Of a DNA stretch of 64,000 nucleotides, positions 29,591 through 42,400 are shown piece by piece (position 1 is the stretch's first letter; the number at the start of each line of letters is the position of its first letter). The stretch is from Serinus canaria. Taxonomy: Eukaryota > Chordata > Aves > Passeriformes > Fringillidae. A program made the translations under genes and the position numbers. The stretch is from the NCBI RefSeq assembly GCF_022539315.1, contig NC_066314.1, positions 50,281,180 to 50,345,179 of the forward strand. The letters run 5' to 3'. The notes under the pieces are model-generated. The model was not told the origin of the DNA. It did not search any database and was given only the letters and a program-made list of their open reading frames with translations.

Positions 29591-32500
29591 ACTGGGACCA
29601 ATGCAGTACAAGAAGGCAGCAGTGCTTGCAAGACTCTTTACATTGTGGCCTAACATACGTTGCTACCTCACCTGAAGGAACTCCAGAATTCCCTGGGCAC
29701 CTCTGTCCTGTGGGTTTCATTCCTCTAACACTTTCCTGACTCTTGGCTGCTGAGAAATTGCAGAGCAGGTGCTAGCCTGGGCAGCTCAGAAGCCTGCTAC
29801 TCTTCAGTGAGTTATTTATTTTTGACCAGAATATGTGTGTTATAAAAATACACTGGATGCCCAGTGAGTTGCTTTCTTTGTTCCAGAGTAATCCCAGGAA
29901 ATGATGATCTGATAAATGGGAAGGAAGAGTGACTGTGTTAAATGGAGCTCATCTTCACTTCATCTGAAAGGAGGCTTCCCACAGTGATGGCACCTCATGT
30001 ATCTGTGTTGGCAGTTTCTCACATCCTACAAAGCTAATGCCTCAGGAAGTCCTGAGTGAATTTTCTGTGTCAGCACTGCCAGTTCACTCTTCTGGTCCAT
30101 CCCCCTGACCCAAACCCAGAGCTTAGAATAAGGGTAATGCACAGATCTTTGTGCCCAGCTTCCTGCACTGGTCCGTATGTTCCCAAAGGCAGAGCAGAGC
30201 AGCAAAGCCATACAGAACAATCTGTGCTTACAGAAGGAAGCTGGAGGAGCTGGGAGAATTGAAGAGGCTCTCAAGGGAGCAGGAAAAAAGTCCTAAATGT
30301 GGGAGGGAATCTTGGCAGAATGAAAGGGGGGTTGTTGAGCAAAACATGCACTGGCTCCAGATGCACAGAGCTTGCAATATGTTATGCTGAGAATCTGTGG
30401 GTGTGTTTATAAGACCTGCCACTGACTTGCAAGCACAAAGGATGTAGCCTCCTCTTATCAGAAAAATGTGGTCTTCAGCCTTACAGAAGAGGGAGAATAA
30501 ACGTTCGGGTAACTTCACATTGGGTCTTCTTTCTGGTTGTAGCCTGACAGAATGATCCCAAAGTTTGGTTTTGACTGGACCAACTTTGGTTTCTGGAAGA
30601 TAAAAGTGGTGTCTTTAATTGGGGTAGGCTATAAACGAGTTAGTTCCCCTGCAGTTCCCACAAGAAAGCTACAGTGGGAATCTGGATGACTTTCTACAGC
30701 ACTGGAAAAATCCCTTGCTCTTAACATCTCTTGGGCATACTAGAGAATTTCAAGCTAGTTTCACTTTGTCCTCAGCCAACTTCCTGAAATGAGAACCACA
30801 GGGCCACTTCATTTGAGCAAATATTTGGCCTTGATTACTGTAGCAGGCTGAGCCCAAAAACAAACAGTGGACATGGGATAAACTGAGAGGCACCATAAGT
30901 GGAGAGGAATCTCACACAGTAACCTCAGGAAAGGAAGCAAGCTGAAAGTAGGGGCGCTTTCTTGGTTTTTTGTAAGGAGGGTGTTAAAAGAAAGGGTGAC
31001 TAAATTCATCCTGGAAGAGGGAAGTGAACATTCAGCTGGATGCCTTTTGTTTAGAAGTCCATTAAAGGTGGCTGATGCTGAAAAGCAATTAAAACAATGA
31101 ATAAATTTTGTGAAGTAGTTAAATGCTGTCATCCTTATGTGTTCTCTGAACCAAGTCCTGTTTTTGTTATAACACAATCACTCTGCTACTGAATTCTTGA
31201 TTCTGTGAAAACATGGCCCAGCCTGAGACCTACAGAAGGAAAAGAGAAGCAAAGGTGGCAGAAAGCTCTCCACAGCCCTACCTTATCAGAGTGAATTCAA
31301 CAGTGTTTAGATGGATTTGTCAGTCTCTCTAAAGTGTATTTTCCTTATCAGTACCTCACCCAAGCCTGGCTTGTCATAATCATGACAGGTGCAGGGTGAC
31401 AGAAGGGCAGGATCCTGTTCTCCTTTCAACTTATCCTCTGCTAAGAGGAATGCCCCCAAGCCCTTCTGAACTCAGGAATCTGAAGCATTTCTTACCCCTC
31501 TGAGAAAGAGACCAGGAAAAGGAGGTATTTGAGATGTTAATAAAGGCTCCTTTGCAATTGTTGAACCGGGGAGCTGTGAGGCCAGGGCAGACAAGCCTAA
31601 AATTTTATATTTGCTGAATTATCACTGAAGGAGCTAAGGTGTAAGAGATGCTGTAAAAATGATTGTTTTCTTCAGGAAAAAAACCCACCAAGCAAAACCA
31701 ACCAACCAAAAAAAAAAATATCCCATAGTTACTGTGCTTTTTTTTAAGGCAGGTAATAGGATGTTTGCTGCTGGCATTTAGGACAAATCTGGGTAGGCCC
31801 AAGGCAGGAAACTCAAAGATTTCTGAGTTCCAAAACTGAGTTTTGGGACAAAGATTCTTTTGCTGGGTTGTTTGTATTCGTGTTGGCCCTTTTGTATACT
31901 GGTGTTGGATGGCAGCTTTTCTGAATTTAAAGCTGACTAGAACATAGTGAGCAGCAAGAGAACAGGGCTAGAGGAAACACACTTTGGAAGAGGATATAAT
32001 GAACTAAAAATTGTCTGTTGCTTAGTATTGTAGTTCCATTTAAATGGCAGAGGTACCTCTTGGATGTAAAGAGCTCTGGGCCATTATTCTCTCTATGTCA
32101 GATCAGGAATGTGGTGTCTGTAACATGCCAAATGGAGTTGTAATCTCATCTCAGGGAGTGGAGGAACTCACAAGCTCCAAGAAGACTTTTCCTTTGCCTC
32201 AGACAGAAGTTTTCATCTAGGTATGTTTCTGAGGATATTTCATGACTTTAGAGCACAGCTGTTTGATAATCTGCTTCTCCAATAGGGTCCTTTCTACAGG
32301 ATGATGTCATTTGCATTTTATTGAAAGAAGGGAGGGACTTTGGCATATGATAAATATACTTACTGCAGTACAGTGGTAGAGAAGTGTGCCTCTGAATGGT
32401 ATTCCAAATGACCACATGTATGTAAATGGTTTGTTTTCCAGCTGCAGATATTGTCATTAATTTATTGAGAAAGTAAAAACAGTTCCTCTTTTACTAAATT

Positions 32501-34648
32501 TAAAGCAAGAACTACAGTGAGAAAGCAGGAGTTCAGCAGGTAGTTCACATGAAACTGTGTGGGTGGTGGATTGGGGAGAGGTGAAAAAGAGAATAAGTGT
32601 TTTAAATGCTAGAGTATGCCAGGTACAGCTCCTCCCTTCCTCCCCTGTCTTGGGGTGCACATATATTTCCTTCTTAAATTTTCTCCATCAGCAAAGTCAA
32701 TTTAAAAAACTCCCATCACAGTGCCTCACTTGTGCTGATGCATCTCTCTGAGGGCCTATAAACTAGATCAGTGAACTGATCTTTTTTTCTTGACCTTATT
32801 TTTTTAGCTGTTCTTCAGTGATCCAGTGTACAATATGACTTTTTAAACATCTTCACCATCACTGCTGGAGCAGTAGTAAGCTATGTCACAGCAATAAAAC
32901 CAAATGTGTAGTGGGAGAATAGACAATACCTTAAACCAGTTTTGCCAATGAAGAGGGCATGATGGAATTGCACCTTGACATGTGAGCCAGTGAGCCAGTT
33001 AAGCCTTACCTTTTCTACAGCCATGCAAGAAGCTGCGTAGTTCTGCTAAGAGTAACATCATTCTGTAAGAGAAGGACTGCTCTCCTCCTAACATCTGCTC
33101 CTGGTTGCTTTTGAGGCAGGTTAGCCGGGACACATTTCACTTACTTGTTCTCTGACACACACACCCCTCCCATGCCTCAGGGAAACATCACTTGCTTTCA
33201 CTCCTTCCACATCTCTTAAGATGGCTTTCCACTTTTCACATCTCACAGTTTGGATGTGGCATTTGGTTTGGGAGGAGAACAATAAAGAATTGGTATAAAG
33301 GGAAAAGGAAGTTATGTGCTAATACATGGTGCTTAAATTGCAGACAAATTTCAGGTTGCTCAGAGGCACAAAGTCCGCAGACATAAGTGACTTTCTTCTA
33401 CAGACCTTCCTCCAAAGAGTCACTTCCTTTTGCTACAACACCTGAAAACGCTTCAAGTTCTCATTTGCATTTATAGCTGCTGCTTTGTATGGGTGTATCT
33501 CTTAAAGCCACTTAAGAGCTGCTTCTTTAAAGTAATTCTAATTATGAATCTGCACTGAAACAACTAAGGTTTCAAGTTTTGCAGAAGCAGAGCTCAGGCT
33601 TCTTAGCAACACCAGATTGTGACATTCTCCAGATCTGTACATGTGTGGTTTCTGTCTAAAGCCACTGTGGTTAGAGTTTAGCAATGCGACTCCTTCCATG
33701 GAGTAAACACCTTTTTGTCTCTGTCACTCTTCTTGTTTCACTCTCTCCAGCTTGTCAGTAAGAAATTAGTTTTGGAAGAGGTTTTTTTCTGCCCCCCAAA
33801 GCATTTAAAATTATTCACCAAAATTAATTTGGCCACTTTATTTGTCAGATACAAAAATGAAATGTCCCTACATTTATTGCTGATCGATGAAGTGCAGGCT
33901 TCTCCCAGTGCTTGCTGTTTGCCAACAAATTTAAGCAAAGTTTGTTTGCAACAAACTTAAGACCAAACTGGTCTTGGATTAGACCAGTGTAGGGGAAAAC
34001 AATGTAGTTCAGCAAAGTGGCCCTTAATGTGGTATGTAAAAGCTGGCAAAGGATCTCTGGATGCTCACTGCCTCATAGATTTGTTTCCCTCTGGAAATAC
34101 TACAGTGCCATTAATTTATTCCCATCAAACTGGTAAATCTCTTTGCTGTTTGGATGTTTTCCAGAATTCAGGGACCATTACAGGTTTGTTCTTCCAAATC
34201 ATGCTGGCTTGCAAACACTGATAGAAAATATGAGTGAAGTTGATCAGAAAGATCCACCTAAACATCCTGTGAATTTGTGGAAAGTAACAGATGTATAAAA
34301 TCAATCTGATAGCTCTTTTAGTCACTCCTGTTTTTCTCTGAGGTGTGTCCCCTTTCCTGGGTAACTTCCTGCCAACAAAAACCTATTGCACTTGTTTTTA
34401 AGGTAATCAAGCTACAGAACACACACATTTAAAATCTGACTTGCCTTAAGTATGGCACATCTCCAAATCTGACCATGAGGGAAACACACAGAGTTTTCTA
34501 TAGAGGTGGGATACACTTTTTGTGAAGGGGAAGGATGGTGTAAACCTGTACCAGTCTTTGTTCTGTACTCAGTTTTGATGATTTACTGATGAAGCCATCA
34601 AGAAAGTTTTAATATCAATTAAACTGGAGTGGGACCAAGTTCTTAGAT

Positions 34649-34790
34649 GAAAAGAAAAAAGAAAAAGAAAAGGAAAAGAGAAAAGAAAAGAAAAGAAAAG
34701 AAAAGAAAAGAAAAGAAAAGAAAAGAAAAGAAAAGAAAAGAAAAGAAAAGAAAAGAAAAGAAAAGAAAAGAAAGAAAAGAAAAGAAAGAA
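34649..34790 (+). repeat. (AAAAG)n microsatellite
   Basis: Eighteen uninterrupted AAAAG units occupy 34681-34770, flanked by imperfect purine-only copies. On the other strand this is a (CTTTT)n pyrimidine tract, giving a spurious Phe/Ser/Leu-rich open frame. Confidence 0.97.
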
Positions 34791-35313
34791 GTGCCAAACC
34801 TTAAGAAGGTAGTCTAGTCTGACCTTAGCCTTAAATCTGAGCATTAGGAAGAGCAGAGAACATAGGCAAGTGTGAGAGTCAGAGATAAATAAACGAATTT
34901 AAATCACCAATAATGTACACTCTTCAAAAATGACTTTGTGACAACCTTTTTATGTCTGCATTTCATGCTTCCAGTAATTATCTTTTATTTCCAAAGTACC
35001 TATGGCTATCAGTTCATGCTGCCTTTTGTACTTGCTTTCCTAGCTAAGATCTGCTACTTTTCCTCCTTTAAAAGCTCTGTTAAGACTTGATACTGACTGC
35101 TTTCCTTTGCTTACCTTTCCTTTCTCAGCCACATGGCTAATGATGCAGCTTCTCAAGTTCTTAAGACGATTTTGATATATTTGGTTACCTCCACTATTTT
35201 CATTCTGCTTCATTTTTGTAGGAGAAGTTAAAACCATGCTGTTCAGCTAATAAATATCTGTTCCATATGTTGGTCACTTTTTTCCATGACTCAGTTTGAG
35301 CTGCTGGATTGAC

Positions 35314-35513
35314 CATAGAATCATGGAATGGTTTGGGTTGGAAGGGACATTAAAGATCAGGCAGTTTCAACTCCCCTGACATGGGCAGGGACAGTTTCCA
35401 CTAGACCAGGTTACTCAGTACTCCATCCACTCTGTCCTTGAACACTTCAAGGGATAGGGCATCTACAGCTTCTCCAGGCAACCTCTGCCAGTGCCTCATC
35501 ACCCTCACAGTAA
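35314..35513 (-). mobile_element. CR1 LINE 3' end
   Basis: The plus strand reads CATAGAATCATGGAATGG, then GGTTTGGGTTGGAAGGGAC, then a TCCACTAGACCAGGTTACTC segment and CAGTGCCTCATCACCCTCAC. This is the reverse complement of a CR1 3' end, with its terminal ATTCTATG-type unit at the left edge. About 200 bp, 5'-truncated. Confidence 0.92.
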
Positions 35514-36399
35514 ATCCAACGGTATCAGTGTATGTAGATAGCTGTCTGTCACAATTCCAGTTTCCTTTCATTTTCTTCTTTGAAGCACTTGTGAAGACAT
35601 ACCCTGTATATTATTTTCTCATGACCAAATTAAATTCTCATATTTTGCATCTGTATTTACATTTCTCACCTCTGCCTCTAACAGTGACACTTCTGTGTCC
35701 CTGATACTCAGCTGTACAATCAGCTTTCAGTGATTTCTCCCACTGTCTTCTGTGTCTTGAGATAAAAATATCTAGGATTGTTTCCAAACTGCAGCAGTGA
35801 ACATTTTTAAGCTTTAAGTGTTTCACTCAGACAAGAAATGCTTACTGTAGATACTTCTCCACTAACTTCCCTCTTTATTCAAGCCTCTTTAACTTCATTT
35901 GCCTCTTCTGCTTGTAGCATTGATACTGCCACCAGTAAATTTTGCCTTGCATTTTCTGTCAGTGGCACCTACATCTGCAAATGTATCCTCCTTGCACAAA
36001 GTAGGAAGTCATAAAGGGAAGGACCCTTGCATTTCTATATGCTCATAAAGTGTGCAGTAAACCTTATCTGCTTTTCTGGATCAGACATAAGGATTTAGAT
36101 ATGCTGTACTCTTTTCAGAAGGACTTTGGTCTTGCATCCTGGCTATTGCTTCCTCCTTTAGCTCATCCTGAAGTTCCACTTAATATAAAGAGGCAGAATC
36201 ACACCCTTTTGTCTTTTCACACATCAGTGTTTCAGCCTGCCTTTTAAAATACATTTCAGGCCTCCGTGAGCACGTGCACTGGCTGTTCAAAGGCCTCAGC
36301 AGAATCCAGGGGCTGCTTACACTCCTGCTTCTGCCTGCCCGCGGGTTTTGTCCCTTAAAGTCCAGTGAAAGGAAACAAGATCCTTCACCCTCCTGGGTG
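35514..36399. other. Intergenic, no gene seen
   Basis: This stretch is T/C-rich unique sequence between two CR1 copies of opposite orientation. I see no coding or RNA feature. Confidence 0.6.
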
Positions 36400-36790
36400 A
36401 AGAATCTGGAGGAAAAGTCTTATGAAAAGCCAAGTAATCTGCAGTTGTTGAGCCTAGAAAAAAGGAGGCTCAGGGGAGACCTAATCACTCTACAACTGCC
36501 TGAAAGAAGGCTGTAGCCAGGTGGGGTTCAGTCTCCTTTTCCAGGCAGCCAGTGACAGGGTGGGATCATGGCCTCAAGCTGAGCCAGGCTGGACATTAGA
36601 AGGAATTTTTTCACAGAAAGTGATTAGACGTGGGAATGCCCAGAGAGGTGGGGGAGTCACCATTCCTGAAGGTGTTTAAGGAAAGACTGAATGTGGCACT
36701 CAGTGCAATGGTGTGGTTGACGTGGTAGTGTTCGATCATAGGTTGGACTCGATGATCTCAAGAGACCTTTCCCAGCCTGACTCTGTGAAA
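36400..36790 (+). mobile_element. CR1 LINE 3' end next to the MYH9 CpG island
   Basis: The segment follows the sense CR1 consensus: GTTGTTGAGCCTAGAAAAAA, GGCTCAGGGGAGACCTAATC, GAAGGCTGTAGCCAGGTGGG, a GGGGGAGTCACCATTCCTGA stretch, and GGTTGGACTCGATGATCTCA. It stops at CTGACTCTGTGAAA, about 40 bp before the GC-rich MYH9 promoter begins. No open frame remains. Confidence 0.9.
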
Positions 36791-37379
36791 CAAAATTTTG
36801 ACTGGAATCTTCCTGTTGCAGGTATTTTGCACTACAGCGAGGCTGAGTGGGAGTCTCTTGGCCGGGACACCCCCCAACCCCCATCTCGGAGGACTTCTGT
36901 CACGGCCACGGGCGGCGAGGCGGCAGCCCCTCGCCCCGCGGAGCCCCACTCCTGCTCTCGGCCCCGCCGCACCCGCTGCCCTCGGCAGCACCGAAGGCCG
37001 GCGCGGGGCATTGTGGGGCTGCCGCGGCGTGGGGCGTTGTGGGGGCACTTCGGCCAGCTCAACCCGAGCGGATCTGAGCTGGGGAGCCCTACCCGACCCC
37101 GCAGCCGGCGGGGTGGAACCCTCGGTGCCCCAGAAGTCCCGCCGCGGCCGCGCCGCTCCCCGCCCGAGCGGCGGCGGAGCCGGGCTGGGCTGAGCTGGGC
37201 GGGGCGGGGCCGGGCGGGGTTCACGGGCGTTGCTAACGGCTCAACGGCTTCCTCAGCCTCCGCACATCTCGGCCACTCTGATTAGTCACGCTGGCCGTCA
37301 ATCTTTGGGAGCGGCGGTACCATTGGCGGGAGGCGGCGCGGGAGGCGGGCGGCCCCGCCCGGGCGGGCGGGCGGCGGGC

Positions 37380-37518
37380 GGCTCAGCAGAGCCGCTGAGC
37401 GAGCGGCGGTCGCGGTGCCGCGGGAGGAGCCGCAGCCGGAGGACGCCGCACTCTTGCCGTGAGGAGCGCAGCCGCCGCCGCCGCGGCGTTTCCTTCCCTC
37501 CACCGTAACCGGGCTCAG
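37380..37518 (+). other. MYH9: MYH9 non-coding exon 1 (5' boundary approximate)
   Basis: Donor GGCTCAG|GTGAAG, with GT at 37519, is the best splice donor in the island core. The sequence before it has no ATG, as expected for the 5' UTR exon that precedes the ATG-bearing exon at 53034. The 5' end is an estimate from the CCAAT and GC-box positions. Confidence 0.55.
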
Positions 37519-38007
37519 GTGAAGCCGGTCAGGCGGGGCGGTGGGCACGGGTGGCTCTGGTTTTCCCCCCTGGCGCCGCGCTTTTCTCCCTCCCTCGCCG
37601 GGTTTGGCGCCTCTTTGTCCGGCCGGGCGAGAAGGCTCCCGCTGTCCCGCCGCTCTGCCGCTCCACCCCGTGGGACGTGCTGTGCTGGCGTGCTCCCTGT
37701 GTGCCCCCCGTGCTCCGGGGCTGTGCGTGCCCGCCGAGTTGCCGCTCTGCTCCCCGCACGCCCCGCGAACCGGCCTCCCGCAGGTGGGGTGGGTGACTGG
37801 CGCTCTGTGCCGCCGGAGCCAGCTCCTTCCCCTCCCTCCTTCGCTCCGCGGCCCGGCCCGCGGGGGTAGCGGGCAGGGGCCGCTGGGCAGCTGTCAGGGC
37901 TGCAGCCTGAGTCACGGGCTGACCGCCTTCCTGCACACACCGCCATGGGCTTGGCTTCCGCCCGCCCGCCCGGCTCCACTTCCTCGTTCGGTTTGGGCCA
38001 GGAGAGA

Positions 38008-38025
38008 GGGAGGGAGGGAGGAGGG
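38008..38025 (+). promoter_or_regulatory. G-quadruplex motif at start of MYH9 intron 1
   Basis: GGGAGGGAGGGAGGAGGG contains four GGG runs with loops of 1, 1 and 4 nt on the transcript-sense strand, about 490 nt into intron 1. Confidence 0.6.
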
Positions 38026-39425
38026 AGTGACAGGGCAAGATGAAGCTTGCACTGAGAGCTCTTGCAGATAGCTTGTGCTTTCAGGCATCACCTCCAACCG
38101 AGTAGTAAAAGTTCTCCGGCTTTGAGTGGTATCTTTACCAACTTGTCCTCGGTAGGTGTGGAAAGTAACGAGTTTCATAGCCCCCGAGCGTGGTGCCTGC
38201 CCAGGAAGTTTAATGAGAATTGCTCCTAATTTGCCTAAACATACGGTGAAATGAGTTTTAAAAGAGTAACTCGCTTCTGGTACTAAAGGGGGATTTTTTC
38301 AGAACTGAACTGCATTGGTCAGCAAACTCTGCATGCAGTGACTCTTTAATTCCACTTTCTTTTCCTCCTTACAATTCCTTTCTTTCTTTTTTTTCCTCTT
38401 GAAGCACTGTTTGTGCTCTTGATCTTTCTTCTTCTGTAGGTTTTTCTGCCATATCCTGTAACGATGTCCTGAGCCACACTCCATCAGAGTGGACTAAACC
38501 TAACCTTTTTTATAACTGGGCAGGTCTTCCAAAACAGAGTAATCTCTCAAACAATGCATTAAAAAATAATGCTTCAAACTTGTAAAGATACTGTAGTAGT
38601 CTGCAGGCCAAGGTCCCTTTGTAATTTGCCTGCTGTAAGGAAATACAAGGTAACTTATATGGAGACTGTTGAACCGTGGATTGAAAGATTAAATTACACA
38701 TTCTTGACTCTTGTATACATCTCCTGTTCATTAGGCTAGGTATGGTAAAGTTTTAACTCCAAAGTAACAACCCTCTAATCAGTTGCTGCCTGTGTAAAAT
38801 GCCTTTGAAATTAGTCACTAGGTCATGATGTGATTAAGTTCACTTATCGATGGCATTCCAGCAAAAATGGCAGCAAAAATCATGGTGCAGCTATGTATTG
38901 ACTCATAGATGCACTGTCTGCATCTGTAATGCTCTCAATGAGATAAACTAATATTTTTATTAACCAGAAAGTTGTAATGAGGGGAAAGCAGTTGATAAAT
39001 GTAAGTGGCACAGAAGGGTTTTGAAGTTGTTAATCACAATTTTCCAAACTGTATAAACACAAGACTTCATGCTAATCTGACCTTGTGAAAATAACTACAA
39101 GGAAATTATTCAGCAGTTCTGTGATGCTCCATATCAGGTGGAACTGCTGAAATTATGCGTTCCACTTCTTGGTAGCTTTATTTATTGCACTAATTCATAG
39201 TGTGTGCACTGTCTTTATGGAGGTGGACAGGCAAAATTTTCTATAACACTAAAGCAGAAGCAAAATTGGTAGTAGTGGCTAAAAATGGGGATCTGAACTT
39301 CTTTACTGATCTGAAACTTCAAAGTGAGTGTGACTGGCACCAAGCTGGTGAGTGATGTGGTTCTTTTTGGAATTTGGTGTTATGTCTTGGATGCTTGACT
39401 TGTATAGCTAAGTCTGACTTTGGAA

Positions 39426-39467
39426 GACCTCTGGAGAAGCGTTTGTGACCTCTGGAGAAGAGTTTGT
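39426..39467 (+). repeat. 21-bp tandem duplication in MYH9 intron 1
   Basis: GACCTCTGGAGAAGCGTTTG(T) is followed immediately by the same unit with one substitution (AAGAG for AAGCG). It is a small recent duplication with no evident function. Confidence 0.9.
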
Positions 39468-42400
39468 GCGGCTGAGTAGCCTGTGTCTGTTTGTGTATAA
39501 ACAGGAAGACTTAATAGTCAGGTTCTGTCTGCCCCAAAAGAATGAGTGGAGAAACTGAAGTCCTCTTATTGGCCATTGCATAGATTGTTAGGCTGTTTCT
39601 ACCATGGTCCTGGTTTGGTTTTTTTGGTTGTTTCTTTGTTTCTTTTTTCTTTCAAGTTTATCTGGTAAGAAAAAAGTTGCCAGATGGTAATTTCATCTCA
39701 AGAGATAAAGAATAAGATTTTTTCATCATTTCCTCTGTATAGATTTTGATGTGTTTCAGAATGTTCTAAGAAGACAAATAGCTTGTGAGAGCTACACCAT
39801 AATCTTTTAAATGAATCTAATGAAAAAGCAATAATAATGAAACTAAAACCAACCTTATCCACTAAAATCATAGGAAAGAGAACAGAAAAATCTCTCACTT
39901 AGGAAGCTAAAATAATCTTTGTTGTCCAGCATATTATTTAGGTATTATGCAAAATGTTGGAGAGTGTTCAAGCTGTATAGCTGGTCGTAGCTCTAATACT
40001 CACTCATCTTCAAGTTGAAAACTGCCTTGAAGTTGGATGCCACAGGTGCTTAAGTCTTTTTGTAACATTACTTAGCACTGAAATGTATCTACTACAAATG
40101 CCAGACTTGCATTTGCCACTTCAACAAACTATCTTGAAAACACGAACCATTATTATATTGGACGGTCTTTAAAAATAGTGTACTGACTGTTTTCATGTAA
40201 TAATTCACAGGTCGGTTGTGTGTCAGGCTCTTGACATGCAGGTACGAGGGAGTGCATGCATATCAACTACAACTGGCTTTGTGAAAATACTCTTCAGTTG
40301 TACTGGGAGATTAGTCTGTCTATATCCAAATTTCAGATTTGGTTCTGTTAATACCCAGAACAAAGGAGATAGGAGACATGTCAGAGGTACTGTGATTTCT
40401 GAGCTGATTCTTCTCAGTCTTCCGCTTCTACCTCATCCCTAGGCCTGTGTCTTGCCCAGATTGATGTCCCTTATGGATTAGTGTGACTGTAATAGGGTGA
40501 GATTATAAGTGGGCCCATGGGAGGTACAGGAACTCATCCAGTTAATGCAAGGTTTACTGAAAGGGGAAGTCAAAGCTAAGGTTGTGTTATCCCCCACAGT
40601 ACGTCTACTTTTTTGTGTGGTAGCTTTGGGTTATTGGGTAACATGCTGAAACTAACTGATGACTAGAGTGCGTTTTAGAGGCTCACAATTAGTCACATTT
40701 AGTGCATGTCTACTAAAAGGTGTCCAGAACCTTAATCCTCAGTGTATGATTTAATGTATTTTTGTTTGTTTGACTTAATAGTGCATTCGGTGCCCTCTAA
40801 CATAATTTTTTTTCTTTGATTTCTTGTGTAAATATCTCGTTACCCTTTGCTTTCTTAGTTTATAATTGAGGCAGAACTGTTTGCATGTTAAGTATAGAAA
40901 TTGTGTGCCTGACATTAAGTCTTCTGTGGGTTGGAACAAAACTATAATAGCAGAGGATTGCCTACAGCAGCATTGTTTTTACTGGCAGTTGTTCTAACTT
41001 AATGGTGGCTCGGTGACCTTGTACCTTAAATTTCTTTTCAGTTTAACCACACCGTGGTTCTAATTGAGTTTTCTAGTGTAGAAAGAGATGGAAACTAGCA
41101 ACCTGATTTTAATAGAGTATGCTGAAGCGAAAACACAAATGCAACTTCTGCCCTGGAAGCTAATACAAATGGGTGTTGTCCAACTAAATTAAATGCATCA
41201 ATTTACAAGTTCATCTTAATTATGGTTTATTCGCTTCGCTTTTTTCTTCAGTGGCTGTGAGAACTTGTTCGGAGTACTTGAAGCAATAATCTCAACACTG
41301 ATTCGTTCTGTAGTCCTAGGCCACTGTAGTGGTTTAACAGCTTCTGACCTCACTCCAGCCCAGTTGTGTTCAGCATGATGGGTTAGTCCCCAATTTCAAT
41401 TAATGGTCCTTTGGCCTGTTACTATTTGTCACAATATGTTGCCTTTCTGAGCATCCTGAAGAGTCTGGAGAAACACTAGTGTCTGCAGTTTTCTGGTGAT
41501 GGAGCTGTGATTGATTTCATTGTGTGATACTTCTGGAGCTAGTGCTGCTAAGTCATGTTCTTTTTAGCCATAGCAAAAGGGAAACTGGAAAATTGATCTG
41601 GCATACTTCATCTACTATAAATTTTTTCTTGTAGAAGTATTACAAATGTATTGCTGCTGGTTGCAGAGAGGTATAATGAAATGTAATGCTGTATGCTGTG
41701 TCTTGACTCCATGACCTATTTATGAAATTTATGCCTCTAGAGTTTTGTACATGGGGTTTGGATTCTGCTTGTCTTCATGACTAGAAATATAAATTTCTCC
41801 TAATGCATGTATGCTGACTTTACTGAGAGCAGTGAATAAAACCACATGGTAAGTGACTTTACTAAACTCAGGCTAATAATTAATATGTTAAGGGAAACCT
41901 AACTTGAAAATCTGTATCATGAAGTCTTCTTAACTGATGAATACTTCCATTCATCAAGAGCTACCATTTTAATGAGTCTCGGCAGGAAATCCATTGTGAT
42001 ATATGCCTCTGCACAGAACTGGAGTTCTGATTTGCGTGAAAGCAAAGTGGGCATTCAGACTTATAAGAAAAAAGGTTTAGAGAAATGTTACAGCTCTATT
42101 TTGTCACTTGTGTGCAGTCAGAGGGTTTTCTTTTCTTGCTGGGCAGCTTCCTGTTTAAAATCTTAGACTTAAAGCATGCTCTAAGTAATAGTTAATAGTA
42201 ACAGTTTACTTTGGTTTTTATTTTTTGTAGTGATGAGAGTACATTCACCTGTGTTTTTCTTTTAAACTCAAGATTTGACCAGTTCATTTGAATTCAGACT
42301 CTTTTACTCAACCTTGGAGGTGCAGTAGGTTTGAATTTGGTTCAAGTTGGTTATGGTCAACAACCAACCTGGTTAGTTTTAGTAACAGAATTGTTTTAAA

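Larger units (their letters stand above)
28601..35313. other. Intergenic with simple repeats
   Basis: No gene is supported. It holds an 18-A run at 28701-28718, a T/G-rich low-complexity block at 29411-29590, an 8-bp-stem hairpin at 33967-33988 and an AAAAG microsatellite at 34649-34790. The rest looks unique. Confidence 0.6.
36830..38050 (+). promoter_or_regulatory. MYH9: MYH9 CpG-island promoter
   Basis: A sharp rise in GC and CpG starts near 36830 and fades near 38050. It contains GC boxes (GGGGCGGGGC around 37200-37210 and repeated GGGCGGGCGG around 37359-37381), an inverted CCAAT box (CCATTGG, 37320-37326) and paired AACGG motifs at 37235 and 37243. There is no TATA box. A TATA-less Sp1-type promoter is what is known for the human gene. 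The start site is probably between 37370 and 37400. Confidence 0.8.

Noticed and set aside
29334..29675. Phe/Cys/Gly-rich open frames
   Set aside because: They are translations of a T/G low-complexity block.
34569..34844. Phe/Leu/Ser-repeat minus-strand open frames
   Set aside because: They are translations of the AAAAG microsatellite.
36713..38071. Several long open frames on both strands in the MYH9 CpG island
   Set aside because: They are overlapping GC-rich frames with Pro/Arg/Gly/Ala bias, no domains, and they cross the promoter, exon 1 and intron 1.
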